In this document: one piece after another, positions 1-10,928 of the stretch | Position numbering within the stretch: the stretch's first letter is position 1 | Layout: each line of letters starts with the position of its first letter | NCBI RefSeq assembly: GCF_042477335.2 | Contig: NC_091257.1 | Span: forward strand, 46,842,501 to 46,906,500 | Direction: 5' to 3' | Length of the DNA stretch: 64,000 nt | Origin: Ovis canadensis | Lineage: Eukaryota; Chordata; Mammalia; Artiodactyla; Bovidae | Notes under the pieces: model-generated | What the model saw: only the letters and a program-made list of their open reading frames with translations | The model's database searches: none | What the model was told of the DNA's origin: nothing | Position numbers and translations under genes: made by a program

Positions 1-905
1 AACTTCTGTTATCCCAAAGATACCATAAAAAAGTGAAAATATTCACAATATATGTATCTGACAAGGCACTTGTATCCAGAATATATTAAGAATACTTGTA
101 ACTTAAGAATACAATAACTTTTTTAATTAGCAAAATATTTGAATAGACACATCTCAAAGAACATATGGAAATAATAGCACAAGCAAAGATGTTCAATCTT
201 TTTTGTCACTAGGGAAATGCAAATTAAACCCACAATAAGACATCACTACATCTAATATTTATAAAGGTTGGCAAGGATGCAGAGCAATTGACATTCTCAT
301 TTATAGATAAAGAGAATACTACTTTTGAAAACAAATTGGCGATTTCTTTAAAAGATCAACATACACTGATCATATGACCCAGCAATTTCATTCCTAGGTA
401 TTTAACCAAGAGAATGAAAATAGGTCTGTACAAAGACTTAGACACCAATGTTCATAGCAGCTTTGTTCATAGTAACCTCAAACTGAAAATCATCAATGTG
501 TCCATCAATATGTGAATGAATAAACAAACTGTAGTCTGTTCACACGACGAAACATGACTCAGCAATGAAAAGGAAGAAACTACTGTACATGCAACATGAA
601 TGAATCTCATAAACTCTACACTGAGCAAAATCAGAGAGAAAGACTGCATAGTAGATAATTCCATTTATATGAAACCAGAAAAGGAAAATCTAAATCCAAA
701 AATCTACAGTGACAAGAAACAGGAAAGTCGTTGCCTGGTGCTGGGGATGTGTACAAAGAGAAGAGACTGAAAATAGACACAGGAATCCTTTTGGAGCAAT
801 TAAATATAATATTGTTGACTGTGGTTTTACACAGGTGTATATATTTGGTAAAACTCATCATAGAAAACACATAAAGCAGATGTATTTTATGTATATAAAT
901 TATTA
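1..905 (+). repeat. L1 LINE 3' fragment (old L1M type)
   Basis: The stretch reads like the end of L1 ORF2 and its 3' UTR in sense orientation. Recognisable blocks are the 'gggaaatgcaaattaaacc' segment near 214, the 'gacccagcaatttcattcctagg' type segment near 376, and the 'gttcatagcagctttgttcat' type segment near 451. It ends with the usual 3' UTR passage about a 'gttgcctggtgctgggg' near 730. No open frame of meaningful length remains, so it is an old decayed copy. Subfamily and exact ends are uncertain. Confidence 0.7.
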
Positions 906-1163
906 ATTAGAGTTGACTTTAAAGTGTCCTGAATAAGAAATATTTTAAAGTGTAACATTTACAATATTGATATGTTTAGCATAAAATCCAAATTTTGTGG
1001 CAGAATGGGTTTGTGTATTAATAGTTAATATTGTTTCCTCCAATTGTTACTTTGAAACATTGAACATGACATGAGATGTAACTGATTTTCAGAATGGCTG
1101 TATGTTTTTACAAAGTTGAATGTAACATTTTGGGGGGAAAAAAACCCAACTTTGAAATATCGT

Positions 1164-2137
1164 AAGGTCAGGAGGCAACAGTTAGAACTGGACATGGAAC
1201 AACAGACTGGCTCCAAATAGGAAAAGGAGTACGTCAAGGCTGTATATTGTCACCCTGCTTATTTAACTTATATGTAGAGTACATCATGAGAAACGCTGGA
1301 CTGGAAGAAGCGCAAGCTGGAATCAAGATTGCCAGGAGAAATATCAATAACCTCAGATATGCAGATGACACCACCCTTATGGCACAAAGTGAAGAGGAAC
1401 TAATAAGCCTCTTGATGAAAGTGAAAGAGGAGAGTAAAAAAGTTGGCTTAAAGCTCAACAGTCAGAAAACAAAGATCATGGCATCTGGTCCCATCACTTC
1501 ATGGGAAGTAGATGGGGAAACAGTGGAAACAGTGGCAGACTTTATTTTGGGGGGCTCCGAAATCACTGCAGATGGTGATTGCAGCAATGAAATGAAAAGA
1601 CGCTTACTCCTTGGAAAGAAAGTTATGACCAACCTAGATAGCATATTGAAAAGCAGAGACATTACTTTGCCAACAAAGGTCCGTCTACTCAAGGCTATTT
1701 TTCCAGTGGTCATGTATGGATGTGAGAGTTGGACTGTGAAGAAAGCTGAGCGCCGAAGAATTGATGCTTTTGAACTATGGTGTTGGAGAAGACTCTTGAG
1801 AGTCCCTTGGACTGCAAGGAGATCCAACCAGTCCATTCTAAAGGAGATTGGTCCTGGGATTTCTTTGGAAGGAATGATGCTACAGCTGAAACTCCAGTAC
1901 TTTGGCCACCTCATGCGAAGAGTTGACTCATTGGAAAAGACTCTGATGCTGGGAGGGATTGAGGGCAGGAGGAAAAGGGGACGACAGAGGATGAGATGGC
2001 TGGATGTCATCACCGACTCGATGGATGGGAGTTTGAGTGAACTCCGGGAGTTGGTGATGGACAGGGAGGCCTGGCGTGCTGCGATTCATGGGGTCACAAA
2101 GAGTCGGACACGACTGAGCAACTGAACTGAACTGAAG
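1164..2137 (+). mobile_element. BovB (RTE) LINE, 5'-truncated, C-terminal ORF2 frame intact
   Basis: From 1166 to 2125 the sequence stays open in a single frame and encodes the C-terminal part of the BovB reverse transcriptase. It has the RT active-site motif YADD at 1358-1369, followed by the thumb and C-terminal region with the block [21 protein letters not shown]. It ends at the BovB 3' end with 'gactgagcaactgaactgaactga'. The 5' part (endonuclease, RT fingers, first palm motif) is missing, so it cannot be an active element. Compared with the copies at 3,434, 6,302 and 12,528 it has kept its frame, which suggests it is among the younger BovB insertions here. I could not find a convincing target-site duplication. 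Confidence 0.92.
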
Positions 2138-2204
2138 AGTACATAACATGCCAACAGACTTCTAGAACTATCCCTTTAAGATTGACATATATATACTATT
2201 GGTA

Positions 2205-2409
2205 CTATGGCTCAGTGGTATAGAATCTGCCTGCCAATGCAGTAGATGTGGGTTAGTTCCCTGGATCGGGAAGATCCCCAGAGAAAGAAATGGCAACCAC
2301 TCCAGGATTCTTGCCTGGGAAATCCCATGGACAGTGGGAGCCTGGCAGGCTAGTCTATGGGGTCACAAAGAGTCAGATATGACTTAGCCACTAAAGAACA
2401 GCAACAACA
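2205..2409 (+). mobile_element. Bov-tA SINE
   Basis: A tRNA-derived head ('ctatggctcagtggtatag', B-box-like 'gggttagttccctgg') is followed by the Bov-A body ('atggcaaccactccagg', 'ttcttgcctgggaaatccc'). It ends with the BovB-like tail 'ggggtcacaaagagtcagat' and an A/C-rich end. Confidence 0.88.
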
Positions 2410-2410
2410 C

Positions 2411-2610
2411 AAGATTGATAACCAATGAGAACCTACTGTATAGCTCAAGTAATAATTCTACTCAGGGCTCTATGGTGACCTAAACGGGAAGGAAATCCAA
2501 AACAATATGGATAAATGTGTACATATAGCTAATTCACTTTGTTGTACAGTAGAAACTAACACAACATTGTAAAACAACTATACTTCAATAAAGTTAACTT
2601 AAAAATAAAT
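2411..2610 (+). repeat. Artiodactyl L1 3' UTR fragment
   Basis: The block 'gagaacctactgtatagc' through 'ttgttgtacagtagaaac' and 'aacaactatacttcaataaa' matches the 3' end of ruminant L1 as I remember it. Near-identical blocks recur at 8,314-8,495 and 5,590-5,760, supporting one family. It ends in an A-rich tail. Confidence 0.75.
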
Positions 2611-2749
2611 AAAACTGTCCCTTTAAAAGGTAGATAAATTATACTATGTACAAATAAGTATCAAAAAGTACTTTTTAGTGGCTAAGAAAATTATACAAAC
2701 AAATGTATGCAAAGATAATGTTAGAAACATACCACCTCTCATGCGACAG

Positions 2750-2890
2750 GCAATTCTATTGATTTAATCCATACAACAATCTTTACAAATAAGTATTATT
2801 ATCTGCATTTTCAAACGAGGTAATTGAAGTCTGGAAGGATTAAGAAACTTGCCCAAGATCACAAGCTAACAAGTAGAACATTTGATGTTG
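2750..2890 (+). repeat. L2/MIR-type ancient repeat
   Basis: The phrase pattern 'tttaatccatacaacaatc ... attattatctgcatttt ... aaacttgcccaagatcac' follows the conserved core and 3' part of L2/MIR3 elements. Flanks at 2,611-2,749 and 2,891-3,422 show nothing I can assign. Confidence 0.5.
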
Positions 2891-3433
2891 TGCCTGACAC
2901 CAAAGTCTCTATTCTATCATCAAATACAGAGTAAAAGAAACTTGAAAAGTGAATCGCACAGAGCTATAGGAGTAACTTGTTTGGGGGGCTCAGAAAAGGC
3001 TTCATGCAATAAATTACTTATGAATACTTGAAGAATGAATCTGATTCTAACAGACAGCTGCAAGAGGATCTTGCAAGCTGGGGTCTCACCAGGAATGGGC
3101 AGGAAAAACAAAGAAACTTGAGGAAAAGTGATTTGTGCCGTTTGACTAAGTCTTAAAAGCACCAAGAGAAAGGTAGTATAGAAATCCATTGAAAAACCAC
3201 TCTATTTTAAAAGGCAGTAGTGAATTTCTGAAAACTAAAGAGAAGGAAAATCATATAAAAGAAGCCTCTTTCCCAAGGTTAATTTGGCAGCAGTATAGTG
3301 AATGCTGAAGGCATGCAGGAAAGGAGATACTTCAGTCTAAGAAGTAATAAAGCCACCGACCTAAGAACTAGGTCAGTGGTCAACTGCAGCATAAAGCAGG
3401 GAGTGAATGAGGAAATATTCTGAGACACAGCAG

Positions 3434-5069
3434 TTCAGCTCAGTTCAGTTCAGTTGCTCAGTTGTGTCCAACTCTTTGTGACCCCATGAACTGCAGCACG
3501 CCAGGCCTCCCTGTCCATCACCAACTCCTGGAGTCCATCCAAACCCATGTCCATCGAGTCGGTGATGCCATCCAACCATCTCATCTTCTGTCGTCCCCTT
3601 CTCCTCCTGCCCTCAATCTTTCCCAGCATCAGGGTCTTTTCAAATGAGTCAGCTCTTTATATCAGGTGGCCAAAGTATTGGAGTTTCAGCTTCAACATCA
3701 GTCCTTCCAATGAACACCCAGGACTGATCTCCTTTAGGATGGACTGGTTGGATCTCCTTGCAGTCCAAGGGACTCTCAAGAGTCTTCTCCAACACCACAG
3801 TTCAAAGCATCAATTCTTCAGCGCTCAGCTTTCTTTATAGTCCAACTCTCACATCTATACATGACCTCTGGAAAAACCATAGCCTTGACTAGAAGGACCT
3901 TAGTCAACAAAGTAATGTCTCTGCTTTTCAATATGCTATCTAGGTTGGAAGTAACTTTTCTTCCAAGGAGTAAGCATCTTTTCATTTCATGGCTGCAATC
4001 ACCATCTGCAGTGATTTTGTAGCCCAAAAAATAAAGTCTGACACTGTTTCCACTGTTTCCCCATCTATTTCCCATGAAGTGATGGGACTGGATGCCATGA
4101 TCTTAGTTTTCTGACTGTTGAGCTTTAAGCCAACTTTTTCACTCTTCTCTTTCACTTTCATCAAGAGGCTTTTTAGTTCCTCTTCACTTTCTGCCATAAG
4201 GGTGGTGTCATCTGCATATCTGAGGTTACTGATATTTCTCCTGGCAATCTTGATTCCAGCTTGTGCTTCATCCAGTCCAGCATTTCTCATGATGTACTCT
4301 GCATGTAAGTTAAATAAGCAGGGTGACAATATACAGCCTTGACGTACTCCTTTTCCTATTTGAAACCAGTCTGTTGGTCCATGTCCAGTTCTGATTGTTG
4401 ATTCCTAACCTGCATACAGATTTCTCAAGAGGCACGGCAGGTAGTCTAGTATGCCCATCTTTTTCAGAATTTTCCACAGTTTATTGTGATCCACACAGTC
4501 AAAGGCTTTGGCATAGTCAATAAAGCAGAAATAGATGTTTTTCTGGAACCCCTTTGCTTTTTCCACGATCCAGCAGATGTTGGCAATTTGATCTCTGGTT
4601 CCTCTGCCTTTTCTAAAACCAGCTTGAACATTGCTGGTTCACGTATTGCTGAAGCCTGGCTTGGAGAATTTTAAGCATTTACTTTGCTAGCGTGTGAGAT
4701 GAGTGCAATTGTGGGGTAGTTTGAGCATTCTTTGGCATTGCCTTCTTTTGGGGTTGGGATGAAAACTGACCTTTTCCAGTCCTGTGGCCACTGCTGAGTT
4801 TTCCATATTTGCTGGCATATTGAGTGTAGCACTTTCACAGCATCATCTTTCAGGATTTGAAACAGCTCAACTGGAATTCCATCACCTCCACTAGCTTTGT
4901 TTGTCGTGATGCTTCCTAAGGCCCCCTTGACTTCACATTCCAGGTTGTCTGGCTCTAGGTGAGTGATCACACCATTGTGATTATCTTGGTCATGAAGATC
5001 TTTCTTGTACAGTTTTCTGTGTATTCTTGCCACCTCTTCTTAATATCTTGGAATCTCTAATTTTCTTGA
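3434..5069 (-). mobile_element. BovB LINE, antisense, 5'-truncated and frameshifted
   Basis: On the minus strand this is about 1.6 kb of BovB ORF2, from the region before the RT domain to the 3' tail. The upstream part (5,033 down to 4,671) encodes the linker and first RT fingers, with the block GGDGIPVELFQ. The palm part (4,329-3,982) carries YADDTTLM, and a further piece (4,075-3,818) holds the C-terminal region in a shifted frame. Frameshifts and a stop in the fingers region show it is dead. An 11-bp direct repeat agacacagcag at 3,423-3,433 and 5,070-5,080 brackets the element exactly and is the target-site duplication. Confidence 0.93.
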
Positions 5070-5324
5070 AGACACAGCAGAGTCCAAGCAAAAGCTTTTA
5101 TTTTCTTATTTGTTGAAGGAAAGTTGCCATTAAGATATGAAGAGACTGTCTATGTGAAATAGGTTACTTCATGAAGCAAGATGTGAGAGGATAAGCAATT
5201 AAGAAGATAGATGGAGGAATTCATTTTCAAAAAGAGAAAGGACACTTCTTTCTCAGACAGGAATAAAGGAAATGGAGGTGGAGATATTTTGAGGCAAGGA
5301 AAAAGAAAGCTGAGGTGGGAGCCT

Positions 5325-5780
5325 AATTTAATGCCATTTGCAGCAACATGGATGGACCTAGAGATTGTCACGCTGAGTGAAGTAAGCCAGAAAGAGGAGA
5401 AATATCACATGACATCATCTCTTATATGAGGAATCTAGTAAGAGATGATACAAATGAACTTATAAAACACAGACTCACAGACTTAAAGAAGAAACTTATG
5501 GTTGCCCGTGGGGAAGGATGCAGGGAAGGGATAGTTGGGGAGTTGGGGATGGACATGTCCACACTGCTATATTTAAAATGAAAAAAACCAACAGGTTCTA
5601 CTGTATAGCACAGGGAACTCTGCTCAATGTTATGTGGCAGCCTGGATGGGAGGAAAGTTTGGGGGAGAATGGATACAAGTATATGTATGGCTGAGTCCCT
5701 TTGTTGTTCACTTGAAACTCACAACATTGTTAATCGGTTATACTCCAACCTAAAAAAAAGTTTAAAAAGAATAAAAGAAA
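5325..5780 (+). repeat. Artiodactyl L1 3' end fragment
   Basis: The segment contains the end of ORF2 ('caacatggatggacctagag', 'agtgaagtaagccagaaag') and the L1 3' UTR ('ctactgtatagcacaggg', 'ggttatactccaacc'), ending in an A-rich tail. It is sense-oriented and 5'-truncated. The spacer 5,081-5,324 shows no recognised element. Confidence 0.75.
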
Positions 5781-6109
5781 GAAAGGAGTCCCCAAAGCAA
5801 AGAAGATTTGAAATAGCATTTTACATATAACCTCCTTTCACTTCTCACAACATTTTTTATCACTCTACGCATTAACCCTTGTCTTTCAGATAAAAATGGA
5901 TTACTCAGCTTACCTTCAGAGCTCTCTACAATATCCTAACCCTGGGGACCCAATCAAATGTTATCTCTTATTAAGTGCCTGTCACCAAAATACACTGACC
6001 CAACCAAGCAGGTCTGTTCATTGTCTGTAAACTGATCTGGATAACTTTTAGTCCAAATCTCCATTCTTTTCTCCCTACCCAAATTGCTATTTTCCCTTCT
6101 TTCATGTTT

Positions 6110-6260
6110 GTGTAAGTCTCATTCACTCTTCAAGGCTATATTCAATAGCAGGCCTTTCTATTGGCTTTCCCTGATGGCTTCAAATCCTGCTGGATCTTTA
6201 TACTTCTGCAAATAAAACTCTACTGGTAATGTGTCATTAATTTTAGCAGTTAATTACATA
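6110..6260 (+). repeat. Possible L2 fragment
   Basis: The text around 'ttcactcttcaaggc' and 'caggcctttctattggctttccctgatg' resembles the L2 segment about under-processed 'ctcaaggccttccctga'. It is weak and strongly diverged. The adjoining 5,781-6,109 is unassigned AT-rich sequence. Confidence 0.35.
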
Positions 6261-6301
6261 TCATCTTCTGCTTTTACTTAACTCATACTTGTGTGTGTTT
6301 T

Positions 6302-7427
6302 AGTTCCAAAAAAACTTCTATTTCTGGTTTATTGACTATGCCAAAGCCTTTGAGTATGTGGATCACAATAAACTGTGGAAAATTCTGAAAGAGATAGGAA
6401 AACCAGACCACCTGACCTGCCTCTTGAGAAAACTGTATGCAGGTCAGGAAGCCTCAGTTAGAACTGGACATGAAACAACAGACTGGTTCCAAATAGGAAA
6501 AGGAGTACGTCAAGGCTGTATATTGTCAGCCTGCTTATTTGACTTATATCCAGAGTACAACATGAGAAACGCTGGGCTGGATGAAGCACAAGCTGGAATC
6601 AGGATTGCCGGGAGAAATATCAATAACCTCAGATATGCAGATGACACCACCCTTATGGCAGAAAGTGGAGAACTAAAAAGCCTCTTGATGAAAGTGAAAG
6701 AGGAGAGTGAAAAAGCTGGCTTAAAGCTCAACATTCAGAAAACTAAGATCATGGCATCCGATTCCGCTCACTTCATGGCAGATAGATGGGGAAACAGTGG
6801 AAACAGTGTCAGACTTTATTTTTTGGGCTACAAAATCACTGCAGATGGTGATTGCAGCAATGAAATGAAAAGATGCTTACTCCTTGAAAGGAAAGTTATG
6901 ACCAACCTAGACAGCATATTAAAAAGCAGAGACATTACTTTGTCAACAAAGGTCCTTCTAGTCAAGGCTATGGTTTTTCCAGAGGTCATGTATAGATGTG
7001 AGAGTTGGACTATAAAGAAAGCTGAGCGCTGAAGAATTGATGCTTTGAACTGTAGTGTTGGAGAAGACTCTTGAGAGTCCCTTGGACTGCAAGGAGATCC
7101 AACCAGTCCATCCTAAAGGAGATCAGTCCTGGGTGTTCATTGGAAGGACTGATGTTGAAGCTGAAACTCCAATACTTTGGCCACCTGATATAAAGAGCTG
7201 ACTCATTTGAAAAGACCCTGATGCTGGGAAAGATTGAGGGCAGGAGGAGAAGGGGACAACAGAAGATGAGATGGTTGGATGGCATCACCGACTTGATGGA
7301 CTTGAATTTGGGTAAACTCAGGGAGTTGGTGATGGACAGGGAAGCCTGGCGTGCTGCAGTTCATGGGGTCGCAAAAAGTTGGACATGACTGAGCGACTGA
7401 ACTGAACTGTGAAAAAGTTGGCTTAAA
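6302..7427 (+). mobile_element. BovB LINE, 5'-truncated, frameshifted, with extra 3' BovB patch
   Basis: The sequence begins inside the RT domain at the motif A region (FIDYAKAFE, where other copies here have AFD). It has an open frame 6,358-7,032 with YADD, then loses frame after the block WTIKKAER. The C-terminal region continues at DNA level to the 3' tail 'gactgaactgaactg' at about 7,408. The imperfectly ruminant-specific 11-bp repeat gtgtgtgtttt at 6,291-6,301 and 7,428-7,438 is the likely target-site duplication. Between the tail and the right repeat lie about 20 extra bases (7,409-7,428) that are themselves an internal BovB segment. Confidence 0.9.
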
Positions 7428-7714
7428 GTGTGTGTTTTGGCTGTGGTGAAGAACTGCATAGAGATCATGAACTGTATTTTTTAAAAATCCTTTTCAAAGG
7501 CCAATTAGTGTTTTACAATTTTTCCCCCCACAGAAAGTGATTTGTTGGATTTAGAACAAAATAAGATGCTCTGAGAACTTTTTTTTAGCAAAGAAAATAC
7601 TTTTAGAACTTTAAAACTTTTCAGAACTTTTTTCAAACACTGTTTTTGTCTGCTGTTAAAAGTAGGCTCTTCAATGTGGAAAACTCTCCAGAGGTCAGTA
7701 CCTGGGCTGGATGG

Positions 7715-7893
7715 CACAGCTCACAACTGTATCATCCGTGAAACCTTCACCACCATCAAGATAGTAAACACATACATCATTCCAAAGAACTTCTTTGTGC
7801 TCCTTTTAAATCCCTTCTCTTACTCCTCCTCAGGTAACCACCAATCAGCTTTCCATCACTTTAGATAAATTTGCATTTTCCGTAATTTTATAT
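7715..7893 (-). repeat. L1M fragment, antisense
   Basis: The run 'accttcaccaccatcaagat' to 'caggtaaccaccaatcagc' corresponds to an antisense L1 3' region commonly seen in old mammalian L1 copies. It is short and diverged. The spacer 7,439-7,714 is unassigned. Confidence 0.5.
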
Positions 7894-8495
7894 ACATCTC
7901 TTATATGTGGAATCTAGGAAAAATGTTACAGATGAACTTATTTGCAGAGCAGAAATAGAGATACAGATGTCGAGAACAAACTTATGGATACCAAGAGGAA
8001 AAGAGAGGGTGGTGGGTGAATTGGGAGATTAAGATTGACATACATACCTTATTGATACTATATATAAAATAGATAGGGATTCCCAGGTGGTACCAGTGGT
8101 AAAGAACCCATCTGTTGATACTGGAGACACAAGAGATGAGGGTTTGATCCCTGGGTCAGGAAAATCGTCTGGAGAAGGGCGTGGCAACCCACTCCAAGTA
8201 TTCTTGCCTAGAGAATCCTATGGCCAGAGAAGCCTGGCAGGCTACAGTTCATAGGGTCGCAAAGAGTCAGACGCAACTGAAGTGACTTAGCACACATGTA
8301 CATAAAATAGATACCTAAGGAGAACCTACTGTATAGCACAGGGAACTCTACTCAATGTTCTGATGAGACCTAAATGGGAAGGAAATCCAAAAAAGAGGCA
8401 ATGTATGTATGTATATAGCTGACTCACTTTGCTGTACAGCAGAAACTAACACAGCATTGTAAAACAACCATACTCCAATAAAAATTAATTTAAAA
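7893..8495 (+). repeat. Artiodactyl L1 3' UTR interrupted by a SINE
   Basis: L1 3' UTR sequence runs from 'ctcttatatgtggaatctagg' to 8,075, is interrupted by a Bov-tA SINE, and resumes at 8,302 with 'gagaacctactgtatagcac' and 'aacaaccatactccaataaa'. The two halves join seamlessly once the SINE and one copy of the duplicated target are removed. The L1 is therefore older than the SINE. Confidence 0.8.
8076..8301 (+). mobile_element. Bov-tA SINE inserted in L1, with 12-bp TSD
   Basis: The SINE has the head 'gggattcccaggtggtacc', the body 'cactccaagtattcttgcc' and the tail 'gggtcgcaaagagtcagacg'. It is bracketed by the perfect 12-bp direct repeat ataaaatagata at 8,064-8,075 and 8,302-8,313. Confidence 0.93.
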
Positions 8496-8699
8496 ATAAG
8501 TGAAATTATATGTTATGTGCCCTTTTTGTCTGTCTTCCTTCACTCAGGATAAGTATTTTGAGCAGGTCCAGCTTCACAGGCATGTGGCTGGTGCAGTCCA
8601 ATAGGATCTTGTACGTAAAAGCGCTTGGCACTTGTTTTAATGCTCTGCTGTCACTGTTTTGAAATTCTTAATAATATATGAATGAGGGAATGCATATTT

Positions 8700-9125
8700 T
8701 CATCTTGCTCTGTGTTCCACCAATTATGAATTAGAGATTCATCCATGTGGCAGTGTGTATCAGTAATTTACTCTCTTTTATTGCTGAGAAGCATTCTATT
8801 GCATGGATATACCACAGTTTGTTTATCTATTTACCACATAGTTTATCTACTCATGTTTACATATTTGTTTTTTTTTTCTCCCAGTTACAAATAAAGCAAC
8901 TATGAATATTTGTTGACAAGTCTTTGTACAGAGACACACTTTCACTTTTCTTAGGTAAATACTTAGGAATGGGATGACTGGGTCGCATGGTTGATATTTG
9001 TCTAATTTTCAAAGAAACTGCTAACGTGTTCTCCAAAGGGATTGTACCGTTTTACATTCCCACCAGCACAGTGGAGGAGTTTCAATGGGTCTACATCCCA
9101 GCCAACACTTGGTATGGTTAGACAT
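8700..9125 (-). repeat. L1 ORF2/3' fragment, antisense
   Basis: The blocks 'gcattctattgcatggata', 'aaataaagcaactatgaat', 'gggatgactgggtcgcatgg' and 'acattcccaccagcacag' are antisense L1 sequence. It is old and diverged. The interval 8,496-8,699 and the interval 9,126-9,582 are not assigned. Confidence 0.75.
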
Positions 9126-9582
9126 TTTACATATTTTGATTCATTCTGCCCTGAAACTTTGAGCCACCTTCATAACTGTAGTTATCTCTTTTGAAAATCT
9201 GTAGCTTATTCTAACATGCATGAACGCCTCTGAAAAGTCTTTGAATGTAAATTCTGGGGAGGAGCAGATTTCTTGGGGATGTCTTTATTTTCTAACATCC
9301 TTCATGATACACCAGATGCAAACTATGTCAGCAGAATCACCATAAACCCCGAACCAACTGATGAGTGTTGCTAATCCAGTTACCCAGTCATTATCAGTTA
9401 TTAGGTTAAAGAAAATATATAATCCTTATAATAAGAAAGGGGTCAAAGTGGAAGTCAGAAATTGAGTGACAGTAAGAAATTACATTAATAGAAATAGAGC
9501 TATTTAAGTGAACTATTTCTGTCTTGAGCTTTAGAATTTTGTGCTGTTGAAGGAATTTGCCTTTTCTTCTTATCTAGGCCAT

Positions 9583-9712
9583 AATATGGGAATTCCCTGG
9601 TGGTCCCGTGTTAGGACTTGTCACTTTCACTGCTATGGGCCCAGGTTCCATCCGTAATCAGAGAACTAATATATTGCAAGCTGTGAGGCCTATATATATT
9701 TATTTTTTAAAG
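9583..9712 (+). mobile_element. CHR-type tRNA-derived SINE
   Basis: The opening 'gggaattccctggtggtcc' and the following 'ttaggacttgtcactttcactgc' and 'gggcccaggttccatccgta' match the cetartiodactyl CHR SINE head. The copy is diverged and ends in an AT-rich tail. Confidence 0.7.
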
Positions 9713-10060
9713 AGAATTGGCCATAATAATATTCCTTTATTATCCTCTTAATATGTGTAGCATCTGTAGTGATGTCACTCCTTTAATTCCTGAAACTGGT
9801 AATTTGTATCTTTTCCCTATTTCCCTTGTCAATCTGACTATAGTTTTATCAATTTTATTTATCTCCTCAACAAATGAACTTTAAGTGTGGTTTCTGCTAT
9901 TGTTTCTCTGCTTCCTTTTTCATTGCTTTCCTCTCTGATGTTTAATACTTCCTTCCTTGTGCTTTCTTTGGGTTTCATTTGCAGTTTTTTCTAGATCCTT
10001 AAAATGAAATCAAGATAATTGATTAGAGAACTTTCCTCTTTTGCAGTATATATGCTATAT

Positions 10061-10394
10061 GCTGTGCTGTGCTTAGTCGCTCAGTTGTGTCTGACTCTTT
10101 GCGACCCCATGGACTGTAGCCCACTAGGCTCTTCTGTCCATGGGCATTCTGCAAGCAAGAATACTGGAGTGGGTTGCCATACCCTCCTCCAGGGGATCTT
10201 CCCAACCCAGGGACTGAACCCAGGTCTCCCACATTGCAGGTGGATTCTTTACCATCTGAGTCACCAGGGAAGCCCAAGAAGACTGGAGTGGGTAGCCTAT
10301 CCCTTTTCCAGGGGGTCTTCCCAACCCAGGAGTCAAACCAGGGTATCCTGCATTGCAGGTGGATTCTTTACCAGCTGAGCTACCAGGGAAGCCC
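10061..10394 (-). mobile_element. Composite Bov-tA (tA head plus full Bov-tA), 13-bp TSD
   Basis: On the minus strand a first unit (10,394 to about 10,276) has a tRNA-like head and the start of the body. It is followed directly by a complete second Bov-tA (about 10,275 to 10,061) that starts again with 'ggcttccctggtgactcag'. A single perfect 13-bp repeat atatatgctatat at 10,048-10,060 and 10,395-10,407 flanks the pair, so they were inserted as one unit rather than one into the other. Confidence 0.9.
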
Positions 10395-10638
10395 ATATAT
10401 GCTATATTATATTATAAATATCCCTCTAAATACTGCTATAATTGCTTCCCATAAATTTGGTTATTTTATATTTTCAGTATCAACCCATTCTCAATACTTC
10501 CTATTTTTCACTTTATTTCTCCTCTAACCATTGGGTTATTTAGAAGTGTTACTTAGTTTCAAAATATTTGGGGACTTTTAAATATCCTTCTGTAATTTAT
10601 TTTTAATTTAATTCATTTGCACTCAGAGAACATACTCT

Positions 10639-10928
10639 TTGCCAACAAAGGTCCAGCTACTCAAGGCTATAGTTTTTCCAGTAGTCATGAATGGATGGGT
10701 GAGTTGAACTATAAAGAAAGCTGAGTGCAGAAGAATTGATGCTTTTGAACTGTGGTGCTGGAGAAGACTATTGAGAGTCCCTTGGACAGCAAGGAGATCC
10801 AACCAGTCCATCCTAAAGGAAATCAGCCTTTAGACTCCGGGAGTTGGCAATGGACAGGGAGGCCTGGTGTGTTGCAGTCCATGGGGTCGCAAAGAGCTGG
10901 ACACGACTAAGCTGAACTGAACTGAATT
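10639..10928 (+). mobile_element. Short BovB copy with internal deletion, 11-bp TSD
   Basis: Starts within the ORF2 C-terminal region at 'ttgccaacaaaggtccagc' and runs to the 'ctaaaggaaatcagcc' block. It then jumps about 200 bases ahead to 'gactccgggagttgg' and the 3' tail. The 11-bp repeat gaacatactct at 10,628-10,638 and 10,929-10,939 flanks it perfectly. Compare 1,850-2,040 of the copy at 1,164, which supplies the missing bases. Confidence 0.92.

Noticed and set aside
10019..10527. Several overlapping 84-119 codon frames on both strands
   Set aside because: They all lie in the composite Bov-tA SINE, which lacks stops in several frames; similar frames occur in every Bov-tA in the window.
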